Source of the DNA: Planococcus salinarum
GTDB taxonomy: Bacteria > Bacillota > Bacilli > Bacillales_A > Planococcaceae
Assembly (NCBI RefSeq): GCF_007004625.1
Contig: NZ_VIFV01000032.1
Span: forward strand, 1-33,690
Length of the DNA: 33,690 bases
Direction: 5' to 3'
Shown: positions 1 to 9,916 of the stretch, piece by piece
How positions within the stretch are numbered: the first letter of the stretch is position 1
How the letters are laid out: each line of letters starts with the position of its first letter
Notes under the pieces: generated by a model
What the model was told of the DNA's origin: nothing
The model's database searches: none
What the model saw: the letters and a program-made list of their open reading frames with translations, nothing else
Position numbers and translations under genes: made by a program

Positions 1-117
1 ATTTCCACGGTAGCTGACAAGCGGAATAACATTCCAAGGAAGTCGCTGGACTACCGCACACCCCTGGAGGCATTTTTGAGTCACCTGAATGGAATGGACT
101 TGTCTAGCTTATATTGA
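1..117 (+). CDS. IS30-family transposase, C-terminal end (cut by window edge)
   Basis: The reading frame is open from base 1 to a TGA at 115-117 and encodes 38 residues. The core NNIPRKSLDYRTPLEAF matches the extreme C-terminus of IS30-family DDE transposases, where a motif of the type NNRPRK-LGYRTP-EVF follows the last catalytic Glu. The catalytic residues lie outside the window, so I cannot tell whether the element is intact. No convincing terminal inverted repeat is visible in the bases after the stop; interspersed-repeat sequence begins about 13 bases later. Family assignment is from the motif alone. Confidence 0.75.
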   Translation: MSTVADKRNNIPRKSLDYRTPLEAFLSHLNGMDLSSLY

Positions 118-130
118 CAAACGGAATTAA

Positions 131-373
131 GAAAAGCGGAAGCGGCCGTTCAGCTCCGACAAGCGTAAGGCGCTCTGACACAGCGGCGTGTTTTCAGCCG
201 CATAGTCTCGAAAAGCGAAAGTGCCTCTTCAGCTCTGACAGGTATAAGGCGAAACAGCGTAGTGGCGCTCTTTGCTACGCAGCTGTTTTGACTTATATCC
301 CGAAGAGCTGGGCACTGAAGACTAGACACAAAGTGGCTTATGCCCCGAAGAGCTGGGCCGCTTGAGTCTGGAC
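131..373. repeat. Interspersed repeat with two internal duplications
   Basis: This stretch is non-coding and built from two diverged direct repeats. Unit 1 (131-172 and 210-251) begins GAAAAGCG and contains CAGCTCCGACAAGCGTAAGGCG or CAGCTCTGACAGGTATAAGGCG. Unit 2 (292-330 and 337-373) carries CTTATATCCCGAAGAGCTGG or CTTATGCCCCGAAGAGCTGG followed by a GACTAGACAC/GTCTGGAC tail. I recall the same wording (GCGGAAGCG..CAGC-CCGACA, then CTTATG-CCCGAAG-GCTGGGCGCTGAAGCTAGACA) from intergenic repeats in many Bacillaceae and Planococcaceae, but know no name or function. A frame is open across it but has no ribosome-binding site and follows the repeat, so I do not call a gene. Confidence 0.6.
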
Positions 374-389
374 ATCAATAAAGAAATGC

Positions 390-430
390 GAAAGCGCTGT
401 TCCTAAATTATGGGAGCAGCGCTTTTATAT
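390..430 (+). terminator. Rho-independent terminator
   Basis: The arms AAAGCGCTGTTCC (391-403) and GGGAGCAGCGCTTT (412-425) pair over about 12 bp with one G-U, enclosing an AT-rich loop, and are followed on the plus strand by TTTTATATTTTG. It ends plus-strand transcription from the transposase side. The minus-strand tail is weaker but could also work. Confidence 0.7.
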
Positions 431-447
431 TTTGTTTAAATTGCTTG

Positions 448-541
448 CGGACAGTATTTTCAGAATGCGGATAGTAAATCGGATTTCCGGATAGTATTTT
501 GACCGCTCCGGACAGTATTTCAACTCTTCCGGACAGTAAAT
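448..541. repeat. Five-copy CGGAYAGTAWWT array, 20-21 bp period
   Basis: Copies of CGGACAGTATTTT, CGGATAGTAAAT, CGGATAGTATTTT, CGGACAGTATTT and CGGACAGTAAAT start at 448, 468, 488, 509 and 530. The intervals are 20, 20, 21 and 21 bp, close to two helical turns, and the 7-9 bp spacers are unrelated to one another. The array lies between two terminators (390-430 plus, 552-602 minus), so it is unlikely to belong to a gene transcript. The regular phasing suggests a multi-site protein-binding array, which is inference. Confidence 0.8.
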
Positions 542-551
542 GAAAAATATG

Positions 552-602
552 GAAAAAAAGATGACCCGAAACAGCCAGTTCAGCTGTCTTTCGGGTCATC
601 TT
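552..602 (-). terminator. Terminator of the pgpH-recO operon
   Basis: On the minus strand AAGATGACCCGAA (602-590) pairs perfectly with TTCGGGTCATCTT (571-559), with an extra CAGC/GCTG step inside, and is followed by TTTTTTTCC. The recO stop codon (580-582) sits inside the hairpin, so the terminator overlaps the end of the gene. Confidence 0.9.
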
Positions 603-1362
603 CTTTTTTCGGCAGAAATTCCGGCGTGCGTTCCAGCTGCTCGAGGAACTTTCTCGATTTCAGCCGGATTCCTGCCTGTTCTTCATAAATCGTGCGGACA
701 ATCTGTTTCATCAATGCTTTGGATTCCTTTTTCAAAGTCAGGGATCCGACGCGTTCGATCGGCACGAAATAAAAGGTGCGAATCAGCTTCACCAGCGCCG
801 GACTCAGACGGATGATGTAGGGATCGATATGGAAACAGCGGTGGCACAGAAAGCCAAGTTCCTGAAACGAAAAGGCAAACTCGCCATCAGTCGCCCCGCA
901 ATTTGCACATTCATGCAGTGTCGGAGCAAGTCCGGCTGTATGCAGCATTTTCCATTCCACAAACAAGGTGATCGCTTCCGGATCATAGCCTTCTTCAATG
1001 GCATGCAAGGCCTGAAACAGCATTTCGTAGATACCCGGCTGGGGTTCATCCTGTTCCGTCAGCCTGTCGACCAATTCCGTAACATAACTTGCATAGGCCG
1101 TGGACATGAGATCTTCACGAATATGCCGCAGCGATTCCAACTGATCGCCTGCCTGAAGCGTTCCCATCCCTTTGCCCTTATAGATCGAATAAGTGCCATG
1201 TGTAAAGGGCTGCGTAATCGCCGCAAGCCGGCTTGCCGGCTTTTTTGCCCCCCTCGCCATGCAGGTGATCTTGCCTGCTTCACGGGTGAACAAGGTGACG
1301 ATTTTGTTGTTCTCGCCGTATGGCATCGTGCGGATGACAATGCCTTCTAATTGACTTTGCAT
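580..1362 (-). CDS. recO: DNA repair protein RecO
   Basis: RecO loads RecA with RecR at single-strand gaps in the RecF pathway. The 260-residue protein has the expected N-terminal OB fold (EGIVIRTMPYGENNKIVTLFT near residues 6-26) and a treble-clef zinc site: CANCGATDGEF near residue 151 and FLCHRCF near residue 174, giving the two CxxC pairs. Length fits the Bacillus protein (about 255). The start ATG has AAGGAG eight to nine bases upstream, overlapping the era stop codon. It is the last gene of the pgpH-ybeY-dgkA-cdd-era-recO operon, 12 bases after era, and carries the operon terminator across its stop codon. In B. subtilis glyQ follows here; in this window repeats and a transposase tail follow instead. 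Confidence 0.95.
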   Translation of the reverse strand: MQSQLEGIVIRTMPYGENNKIVTLFTREAGKITCMARGAKKPASRLAAITQPFTHGTYSIYKGKGMGTLQAGDQLESLRHIREDLMSTAYASYVTELVDRLTEQDEPQPGIYEMLFQALHAIEEGYDPEAITLFVEWKMLHTAGLAPTLHECANCGATDGEFAFSFQELGFLCHRCFHIDPYIIRLSPALVKLIRTFYFVPIERVGSLTLKKESKALMKQIVRTIYEEQAGIRLKSRKFLEQLERTPEFLPKKEDDPKDS

Positions 1363-1374
1363 GGAGACTACTCC

Positions 1375-3046
<1,672 letters not shown>

Positions 3047-3066
<20 letters not shown>

Positions 3067-3529
3067 CACGCGTAATTCCCAGTGAAGACAGAATCACATC
3101 CTGTTTGGCAAACATGTTTTTTTCATCCTCTTCATTCATATGGTCATACCCCATCAGATGCAAAAAACCGTGCACGGCAAGAAAGCCCAGCTCCCGTTCA
3201 AATGAATGCCCGTAATCTGCTGCCTGCTCCCTTGTCCGGTCAAGGGAAATGATGATATCCCCAAGCACTCGCGGTTCTCCGGAATCCTGGATGACCACTT
3301 CCCCTTCGCCCTGTTCTTCCATCGCAAAGGAAATCACGTCCGTCGGCTGGTCTTTGTCCCGATACTCCCGGTTGATTTCGCGGATCTTATCATTCGTAAC
3401 AAAACTGACCGACAACTCAGCGTCTTCAATTTTCTCTTCTTTGGCTGCATGTTGAAGGATTCTTTCCACAAATTGCATATCGGTTTCTTTCAACGATTCG
3501 GTTTCATCCATAAAATCGATTGTCAACAA
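3047..3529 (-). CDS. ybeY: rRNA maturation endonuclease YbeY
   Basis: YbeY is a zinc-dependent single-strand endoribonuclease needed for 16S rRNA 3'-end maturation and ribosome quality control. The diagnostic HxxxHxxxxxH site is present as H120, H124 and H130 ([11 protein letters not shown]). Length 160 is usual. The start is TTG at 3529: AAGGAGG lies eight bases upstream and the first in-frame ATG would cost six residues. It begins 15 bases after pgpH and its end overlaps dgkA, consistent with one operon. Confidence 0.95.
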
Positions 3530-3544
3530 ATTGAAAACCTCCTT

Positions 3545-5680
3545 CTACTCTTTGTCCTGCGGGTATTCGATTCTCGAATGAAAAATGCCGTTCAGCGTTT
3601 CACACATGACATTTCTGATTGTCTTCAATTCTTTCATTGTCAGGTCGCATTCATCAAATTGCCCGTCCTTCAGTTTATCTTCTATTATCGAATTCACCAA
3701 TTTTTTTATCTTTTCTGATGTTGGATCCTTCATCGAGCGGACTGCCGCTTCGATGCTGTCCGCTGCCATGATGACTGCATTCTCTTTTGTTTGGGGTTTC
3801 GGTCCCGCATAGCGGTAATCTTCTTCCCGAACTTCGGGATTCTTTTCTTTTTCTTTGATATAAAAATACTTTAACAGGCTGGTACCGTGGTGCTGATCAG
3901 CTATATCAACAATTTCTTTCGGCATTTTGTGCTTGCGCAGCATTTCCGCTCCCCGGGCTCCGTGAGCGAGTATGATGTCCCGGCTCTTCTGTGGTGGCAA
4001 GGCATCATGGGGATTGGCAATATTCATCTGGTTTTCGATAAAATATTGGGGCTGCTTCGTTTTGCCGATGTCGTGATAATAACAGCCCACACGCGCCAGC
4101 AGGCCATTTGCCCCGATTGCTTCACAGGAGGCATCCGCCAGGTTTGCCACCATAACACTATGATGATAGGTTCCTGGCGTTTCCGTCAAGATCTTCTTCA
4201 AGAGGGGATGATTCGGATTTGCCAGTTCAATCAGGCGCATCGGCGAAATGAGCCCGAAAGCCCATTCAAAAAATGGGAGCAGACCAATTGTCAATGCACC
4301 GGACAGCAAACCGGAAATGACAGCCGCTGCGAAATAAAAGCCGACTTCAGCCAAATCGTACTGACTTTGGGAAATCAGAAGGTAGAAACCGATAAAGAAA
4401 GAGTTGGCGATGGCCACGAACAGGCTTGTTTGCAATAGCCTGGCCCGACGGTCATCGCGCTCAATCAGATAAACGCCCACCAGTCCGCCGAACAGAATGT
4501 ACAGAACGGTTTCCATCTGGAGAATCGGTGAATAGCCATTTTGCAGCATGATTCCCGCCGTTGCTGCAGTTAAGATGGTGACAAAGATTGCCGTTCTTTC
4601 ATTGATCAGCATCCGGACAATCATTCCTGCCAGCGCTGTCGGAAACAGGAACGAAATCTCCACATCAAAATTCCCGCTTACCGCCTGCAGAAGCTTCATG
4701 AATGTCAGGCTAATGGTTACAGCAGCAGCCAACACGAGCAAAGCAGTTGTTTTCTTCTGTTCCGTTTCCTGGGAACGGCGGATGATGATCATTAACAAGC
4801 CCATCGCGATCAGCACAAACAACAGGAGACCCAGTGCGGGTTTTAAATCCGTTTGTTCCTCCGTCATGCCCGCGAGTTCCAGTTGGCGGTAAACTTCCCG
4901 GTCGACCACCTGCCCTTCCTGAACAAGCACTTGGCCCTGCAGAATTTTTGTCGGCTCTATGCTTTTTCTGGCCTGTTCAAGCTGAGCTTCCGTCAGGTCT
5001 GTATCAATTGTTTCGTTGGCAATGATGCCGAACCTTCCGATCGATACAGCCGCCTGCAACGCCGATGCCGGGATTTCCTCGTTATTGCGGACTGCCTGCT
5101 CCACTTCGTTGCGTTTGTTGTCGACATTTTCTTTGCGGACAGGAACTGCCAGCAATTCTTCAACGATTTCCTCCAGCTCCCGCTGCACGGCATTCAACCG
5201 GTCATCCGGCAATGTCAGCAGTGACCGCAGCATATCGTCCGTCAGCCTGAGCCCGTTTTCACTTGTTTCCATCAACCGCGTTGTTTCCCGCAGCTCCACC
5301 ACCATATTCTGTAAATCATCAATTTCTTCTTCGCCTTCTTCTGTTTCTTCCTCTTCCATGTCTTTGGCGTCATCGACATATCCAAACAGAGAGGCGATGA
5401 CTGCTGACTGATTGCCGGCCAATTCATCATTGAATTTATAGCTCGGTGCCAGTTCTTCAGCTACCCGCTGTCTCTCCAATTCGGTTTTGACCGGATCTTC
5501 GACGGTTTTGGAAGACCGGATTGTTTCATCCGATAATTGAAACAGTTGAACATTGTATGTATCTCCCTTGACTGAACTGTAAAGGAAACCGTATAAAATA
5601 ACGCCTATCAGTAAAATCATTGTCACGGAAAAAACTTTGAAGCCCGTCTTTTCCACCAGCGCCCGAATCTTTGAGACCAT
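3545..5680 (-). CDS. pgpH: c-di-AMP phosphodiesterase PgpH (7TM-HD protein, YqfF)
   Basis: PgpH degrades cyclic di-AMP to pApA and so controls osmotic and potassium homeostasis. The 711-residue order matches the family: one membrane segment at about 14-34, a large extracytoplasmic region with acidic stretches to about 280, a block of seven membrane helices at about 285-480, and a cytoplasmic HD domain with GTYHHS near 505, YYHDIGKTKQP near 536 and an AHG further on. It is the first gene of the operon that ends with recO. The 100-odd bases upstream are AT-rich; TATGAT at about 5708-5713 could be a -10 box but no good -35 box is seen. Confidence 0.95.
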   Translation of the reverse strand: MVSKIRALVEKTGFKVFSVTMILLIGVILYGFLYSSVKGDTYNVQLFQLSDETIRSSKTVEDPVKTELERQRVAEELAPSYKFNDELAGNQSAVIASLFGYVDDAKDMEEEETEEGEEEIDDLQNMVVELRETTRLMETSENGLRLTDDMLRSLLTLPDDRLNAVQRELEEIVEELLAVPVRKENVDNKRNEVEQAVRNNEEIPASALQAAVSIGRFGIIANETIDTDLTEAQLEQARKSIEPTKILQGQVLVQEGQVVDREVYRQLELAGMTEEQTDLKPALGLLLFVLIAMGLLMIIIRRSQETEQKKTTALLVLAAAVTISLTFMKLLQAVSGNFDVEISFLFPTALAGMIVRMLINERTAIFVTILTAATAGIMLQNGYSPILQMETVLYILFGGLVGVYLIERDDRRARLLQTSLFVAIANSFFIGFYLLISQSQYDLAEVGFYFAAAVISGLLSGALTIGLLPFFEWAFGLISPMRLIELANPNHPLLKKILTETPGTYHHSVMVANLADASCEAIGANGLLARVGCYYHDIGKTKQPQYFIENQMNIANPHDALPPQKSRDIILAHGARGAEMLRKHKMPKEIVDIADQHHGTSLLKYFYIKEKEKNPEVREEDYRYAGPKPQTKENAVIMAADSIEAAVRSMKDPTSEKIKKLVNSIIEDKLKDGQFDECDLTMKELKTIRNVMCETLNGIFHSRIEYPQDKE

Positions 5681-5781
5681 CTGACCACCCCACCTTTAGT
5701 ATTCCTATCATATCAATATCAATAAAAGATTTCACGATATTTCCGAATAATTTCCATTCACTTCTCAAATGTAAATTTCAT

Positions 5782-5818
5782 GTAAAAACAAAAACCAGCC
5801 GATTTAAGGCTGGTTTTC
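5782..5818 (-). terminator. phoH terminator
   Basis: On the minus strand AAAACCAGCC pairs with GGCTGGTTTT around a seven-base loop and is followed by TGTTTTTAC. The phoH stop lies inside the hairpin. It separates phoH from the pgpH operon. Confidence 0.88.
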
Positions 5819-6760
5819 ATAGGCATCAATTATTTTCGACACTAAAGGATGGCGGACAACGTCCCCGCTTTCCAAATACATGAACTGAATTCCGCTGACA
5901 CCTTTCAAAATCTTCTCTGCAGCAATCAGGCCGGATTCAGCCCCTCGCGGTAAATCGATTTGTGTCTTGTCCCCGGTGATAATCATTTTCGAACCAAAAC
6001 CGAGACGGGTCAAAAACATTTTCATCTGCGCTTTAGTCGTGTTCTGGGCTTCGTCCAATATGACAAAGGCCTCGTCAAGTGTCCGGCCCCGCATATAAGC
6101 GAGAGGCGCTACTTCAATTGTACCGCGTTCGATAAAGCGGTTGGTCTGTTCGACCCCCAGCACATCATGCATGGAATCATACAGCGGCCGGAGATAGGGA
6201 TCGACCTTTTCTTTCAGGTCGCCGGGCAGGAATCCGAGGCTTTCCCCCGCTTCAACTGCTGGCCTTGTTAAAATGATGCGTTTGACTTGGCCGTTTTTTA
6301 AAGCCTGTACGGCCATTACTACTGCTAGATACGTTTTTCCCGTTCCCGCCGGTCCGATGGCGAAAGTCAGATCTTTGCTGCGGATTGCGCGGATGTAATG
6401 GCGCTGGCCAATCGTCTTCGCCCGGATAATTTTACCGGCCGCGTTTCTGGCGACTTCTTCATCATAAAGCTCCGCAAAATATTCAATTGTTCCTGATTTT
6501 GCCATTTCTATTGCAGAAACGATGTCCCGTTGGTCAATGTTGATGCCTTTCCGGATCACTTTCAGCAACTGTTCTATCAATGATTTTCCGATTTCTTTGC
6601 CTTCATCGGTCCCAGACAGCCTGATAACTTCACCGCGGGTAATGATATGAATATCAAATGCTTCTTCAATCAATGTCATGTGATTGTCTGATATGCCAAG
6701 CAGAAGCACCGCTTCATTCGGGTCTTTCACATGAAGTTCCAATAATTCATTTTCAGTCAT
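5804..6760 (-). CDS. phoH: PhoH-family ATPase (PhoH1/PhoL type)
   Basis: PhoH-like proteins are cytoplasmic ATPases linked to RNA metabolism and ribosome maturation; their exact substrate is not settled. The 318-residue protein has Walker A GPAGTGKT (136-143), Walker B FVILDEAQN (near 233) and the TRPAVEAGESLGFLPGD family block. AAGGAG precedes the ATG. In B. subtilis the sporulation genes yqfC-yqfD lie directly upstream of phoH in the same cluster; here that place is a 229-base AT-rich gap (6761-6989), so phoH must rely on its own promoter, which I could not identify with confidence. Confidence 0.95.
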   Translation of the reverse strand: MTENELLELHVKDPNEAVLLLGISDNHMTLIEEAFDIHIITRGEVIRLSGTDEGKEIGKSLIEQLLKVIRKGINIDQRDIVSAIEMAKSGTIEYFAELYDEEVARNAAGKIIRAKTIGQRHYIRAIRSKDLTFAIGPAGTGKTYLAVVMAVQALKNGQVKRIILTRPAVEAGESLGFLPGDLKEKVDPYLRPLYDSMHDVLGVEQTNRFIERGTIEVAPLAYMRGRTLDEAFVILDEAQNTTKAQMKMFLTRLGFGSKMIITGDKTQIDLPRGAESGLIAAEKILKGVSGIQFMYLESGDVVRHPLVSKIIDAYENQP

Positions 6761-6924
6761 TCAGACACTCCTTGGTTGCAATTTTTATTCTGATTTTACT
6801 CTATCATTAAACAGGAATAGCTGTAAAATATTATCACACCCAAATTACTTTACATAATAATATTATAATAAAATAAATCTGTTTATTCTTTTGTATTTCG
6901 TCATGAAGAAAATGGCCCATAAAA

Positions 6925-6958
6925 ATAACCCGCAGAGGAAATGCAAGTCCTCTGCAGG
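6925..6958 (-). terminator. Terminator of the nfeD-floA operon
   Basis: On the minus strand GCAGAGGA (6956-6948 region) pairs with TCCTCTGC (6939-6932) around an eight-base loop and is followed by GGGTTATTTTTATG. The rest of the gap 6761-6989 is AT-rich and holds nothing else I can support. Confidence 0.82.
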
Positions 6959-6989
6959 CTAAAGTCATCGGCTGTTAAAACAGCTGTTT

Positions 6990-7466
6990 TTATTTTCTTT
7001 TCGCCTTCGGCGGCATGAACACTTCCGCTAAAACAATTGCTCTTTGAGCTTCGCTTTGAGAAAGCGGAAATGGACTCCTGCTTTCTTCAGCCGTCTTTTC
7101 AAGCGGCGGGCGGGACGGTGTTTTGCGGGAAGACATTCTTCCGCCAATCTCATAATCAGCGAAAGATTTCGCTTCACGGCCCGGTCTGCTCTGAGATTGT
7201 CTCCCGACCACTTCTTTCGTTTTTTCTTTAACCTGTTCTTTAACCTGTTCTCTTTTATCTGCTTCAGGATTCATCTGCGCCTGGAATTCACCATACATCT
7301 CTTTGGCGTAATCTTCCATGCGCTTGAATCCTCCCTGAGCGCGGCCCGAGGTTCGCTGTTGACCGCCCGCATTGCGGTTAGGCCGTGAACCCCCTTCGTC
7401 TTTCTTCTTATTATTAAAAAACGCGCCGATCGCCATAATGATGAGAGCGAATATGAGTGGTTCCAT
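6990..7466 (-). CDS. Unrecognised membrane-anchored basic protein in the floA operon
   Basis: I do not recognise this 158-residue protein as a named family. It has one N-terminal hydrophobic segment (residues 2-17) with no clear cleavage site, then a long low-complexity region rich in Gly, Arg, Gln, Glu and Lys, including a duplicated EQVKE step near 73-82, and a short ordered-looking tail SQSEAQRAIVLAEVFMPPKAKRK. The likely topology is a membrane anchor with a cytoplasmic disordered arm. GAGGAGG precedes the ATG. It starts 25 bases after floA and precedes the operon terminator, the position held in B. subtilis by the unrelated-looking 77-residue YqfB, so a role at flotillin rafts is a guess from context. 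Confidence 0.8.
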   Translation of the reverse strand: MEPLIFALIIMAIGAFFNNKKKDEGGSRPNRNAGGQQRTSGRAQGGFKRMEDYAKEMYGEFQAQMNPEADKREQVKEQVKEKTKEVVGRQSQSRPGREAKSFADYEIGGRMSSRKTPSRPPLEKTAEESRSPFPLSQSEAQRAIVLAEVFMPPKAKRK

Positions 7467-7491
7467 GTGACAAACCTCCTCTTTGGATCAT

Positions 7492-8481
7492 CTATTGTTC
7501 GTCATTGGATTGGGGAGTGCTGGTTTTGGCAATCGAATCACGCATGCCTGTATCAGCCTGTATGTTTTTGTAGTTCACGTAATCCATGACACCGATATTG
7601 CCCGAACGCAGAGCTTCCGACATTGCCAGTGGAACTTCTGCTTCCGCTTCGACAACTTTCGCTCTCATTTCGACAACTTTCGCTTTCATTTCCTGTTCAC
7701 TGGCAACGGCCATTGCACGGCGTTCTTCGGCTTTAGCCTGAGCGATCTTCTTGTCGGCTTCGGCTTGTTCGGTCTGCAATTCAGCACCGATGTTTTTGCC
7801 GATGTCCACATCCGCGATATCAATGGAAAGAATCTCAAATGCTGTACCTGAATCCAGGCCTTTGCCCAATACTGTCTGAGAAATCAAATCCGGATTTTCC
7901 AGAACTTTTTTATGGCTCGTGCTTGAACCGAGTGTGGATACAATCCCTTCACCAACACGTGCAACGATTGTTTCTTCACCCGCACCCCCGACAAGGCGGT
8001 CGATGTTGGCGCGCACTGTAATACGTGCTTTCGCTTTCACTTCGATTCCGTCCATCGCAACACCCGCGATAAATGGCGTTTCAATAACTTTCGGGTTAAC
8101 CGACATCTGTACGGCTTCCAGTACGTCACGGCCTGCCAAATCGATAGCGGCTGCGCGTTCAAACGGAAGTTCAATATTGGCACGGTGTGCCGCGATCAGA
8201 GCGTTGACCACACGGTCTACGTTACCACCCGCAAGGTAATGGCTTTCCAGTTGGTTGATCTGAACCGACAACCCGGCTTTTGAAGCTTTGATCAACGGAT
8301 TGACGATGCGTGATGGAATAACGCGGCGCAAACGCATACCGATCAATGTAAAGATGCTGACTTTGACCCCTGCAGCCAGTGCAGAAATCCATAATGTTAC
8401 GGGTACAAATGTGAAGAATATTGCCAGAACGATTATTATGCCGATTATGGCGGCCCCAAGGCCAATTGCTTCAAGTCCCAT
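7492..8481 (-). CDS. floA: Flotillin-like SPFH protein FloA
   Basis: FloA scaffolds functional membrane microdomains. The 329-residue protein opens with a hairpin membrane region (about 4-45) and then the SPFH/Band 7 domain; later it has the Ala/Glu-rich coiled-coil with [22 protein letters not shown] core (seen as [18 protein letters not shown]) and [14 protein letters not shown] repeats. The ATG follows the nfeD stop codon directly (TAAATG) and its AGGAGG lies within the end of nfeD, so the two are translationally coupled. In B. subtilis the pair yqeZ-floA is a SigW operon, and a SigW-type promoter is present here too. Confidence 0.96.
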   Translation of the reverse strand: MGLEAIGLGAAIIGIIIVLAIFFTFVPVTLWISALAAGVKVSIFTLIGMRLRRVIPSRIVNPLIKASKAGLSVQINQLESHYLAGGNVDRVVNALIAAHRANIELPFERAAAIDLAGRDVLEAVQMSVNPKVIETPFIAGVAMDGIEVKAKARITVRANIDRLVGGAGEETIVARVGEGIVSTLGSSTSHKKVLENPDLISQTVLGKGLDSGTAFEILSIDIADVDIGKNIGAELQTEQAEADKKIAQAKAEERRAMAVASEQEMKAKVVEMRAKVVEAEAEVPLAMSEALRSGNIGVMDYVNYKNIQADTGMRDSIAKTSTPQSNDEQ

Positions 8482-9810
8482 TTATTCTTCCTCCTCTTTT
8501 TTCTCCAGTTCACGGACTACAATGCGTGAACCTTCTACCTTGATAATCTTAACATCTTTGCTGCGGCCGATGTAGCGCCCTTCGGAAACTGCATCAATTC
8601 GTTCATCTCCGAAGATTATGGTGCCTGAAGGCCGCAATTCTGTAGCAGTAATTGCCATCTGGCCGATAAGTTCCGGCCGATTGGCGGTCGATACATAGCC
8701 GCTCTTAGTATCCGTGGCATCCGATAAAATGATGCGCTTGAATAAACTGAGCCTTTTGCCAAAGAATTTCACTAATATCACCATCCCCGAAGTTGCTGCT
8801 ATCATTGCTATGAGTATTGAAATGGCTGTTGTCTGAAGGTCTCCGCCGGCCAACAGGATGCTTCCAAGCACAGCAGCGATTCCGAGTATCCCCAACACAC
8901 CGCCGGGGATGAAAAATTCTGCAATCATCAAGCCCAGACCGATGAAGAGCAGGATGATCGATTCGTAGCCTGCAAGCCCTGCCACGAGATGGCCATAAAA
9001 GAACAGCATCAACGAAGTGAGTCCGATTAAAGCGGGAACTCCAATGCCCGGAGTGAACAACTCAAGCAACAATCCGAGCATCGCGACACTCAACAAAATT
9101 GGTACGACTACCGGATTCGTCAGGAAACGTGCCAGGCTTTCGGAAAATGTTTCATCGATATAAACGATTTCGCTGTCTTCCATTCCCTTCAATTCCAATA
9201 ATTCTTCAAGGGAGGATACGGTTCCTTCCGAATAACCAACTTCTTCCGCTTCGCCGGCCCGAAGTGTCAGCAATTCGCCTTCCCCTGCCCTGTATTGTGG
9301 AAGATCCACGGACGCATCTGCCATGGCAACTGCATATAGTGGATCTCTTCCGGAGCTTTCTGCAGCGTTTGACATTGAGGAAAGCCAAGCGCTGTTCGCT
9401 TTATCTCCAGCGGCATTGCCCGCCTGGTCGATGACTTGCGCCGCCCCCATCCTGGCCGCGGGATGCATATAGATTTCCTCTGCATTCAATGCAAGATATG
9501 CGCCCGCCGAAAGGGCATCCTGGTTGATATAGGCTATTGGCGGAATAGAGCTTTCCTGCAACAGGCGGGCAATGCCATCAGCAGCATCAACAAAGCCACC
9601 TGGCGTATCGATTTCAAAAATAATTGCCTGGGCATCGGCATCTTCCGCTTCTTCGATGCCTCTTTCGATAAACGCCTGCAGCCCTCTTTCAACTTCCGCT
9701 TCCACAGGTATTATGTAAACGGAATGGCTGTCTGCATGCAGCACCGGGATGAGCGACAGCAATGCCAGGACAAACAGCATAACGACAGTAAAGATTTTCA
9801 TCTTCCTCAA
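8482..9810 (-). CDS. yqeZ: NfeD-family membrane-bound serine protease (YqeZ)
   Basis: Long-form NfeD proteins join a ClpP-class serine protease domain to membrane helices and a C-terminal OB fold, and act with the flotillin encoded next door. Counting from the upstream GTG, the protein has a signal or anchor segment (about 8-29), the catalytic Ser in ALSAGAYLAL (S104) and a Lys in GDKANSAW (K140), four or five membrane helices (about 235-345) and the NfeD domain (about 375-440). The start is ambiguous: GTG 9819, TTG 9810 or ATG 9801. The run AAAGGGGTGATC, almost the complete anti-16S sequence, fits the TTG best, so I use it (442 residues). Confidence 0.93.
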   Translation of the reverse strand: MRKMKIFTVVMLFVLALLSLIPVLHADSHSVYIIPVEAEVERGLQAFIERGIEEAEDADAQAIIFEIDTPGGFVDAADGIARLLQESSIPPIAYINQDALSAGAYLALNAEEIYMHPAARMGAAQVIDQAGNAAGDKANSAWLSSMSNAAESSGRDPLYAVAMADASVDLPQYRAGEGELLTLRAGEAEEVGYSEGTVSSLEELLELKGMEDSEIVYIDETFSESLARFLTNPVVVPILLSVAMLGLLLELFTPGIGVPALIGLTSLMLFFYGHLVAGLAGYESIILLFIGLGLMIAEFFIPGGVLGILGIAAVLGSILLAGGDLQTTAISILIAMIAATSGMVILVKFFGKRLSLFKRIILSDATDTKSGYVSTANRPELIGQMAITATELRPSGTIIFGDERIDAVSEGRYIGRSKDVKIIKVEGSRIVVRELEKKEEEE

Positions 9811-9844
9811 AGAGATCACCCCTTTACTTATCCGTTCCTATTTT

Positions 9845-9870
9845 TACGGATGAACCTGCAATCGGTTTCA
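9845..9870 (-). promoter_or_regulatory. SigW-type (ECF sigma) promoter of nfeD-floA
   Basis: Read on the minus strand, TGAAAC (9870-9865), a 16-base spacer and CGTA (9848-9845) match the SigW consensus exactly. It lies about 35 bases before the translation start. SigW control of the homologous yqeZ-yqfA-yqfB operon is established in B. subtilis, which supports this as the envelope-stress promoter. Confidence 0.88.
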
Positions 9871-9916
9871 AGTTTTCCGTTTATTTAATTATAAATTTAA
9901 AATTTTGGAATAGCGA

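Noticed and set aside
114..365. Possible small gene on the plus strand after the transposase
   Set aside because: It runs through the duplicated interspersed repeat, its ATG-like start lies in the transposase stop region, and the product is repeat-derived with no domain.
448..541. CRISPR array
   Set aside because: Conserved units are 12-13 bp with 7-9 bp spacers and no cas genes; far too short for CRISPR repeats and spacers.
829..1350. Open frame on the plus strand opposite recO (173 codons)
   Set aside because: It is a shadow of the recO coding strand; no ribosome-binding site, no recognisable domain.
5960..6271. Plus-strand frame opposite phoH
   Set aside because: Antisense shadow of a highly conserved gene; no independent support.
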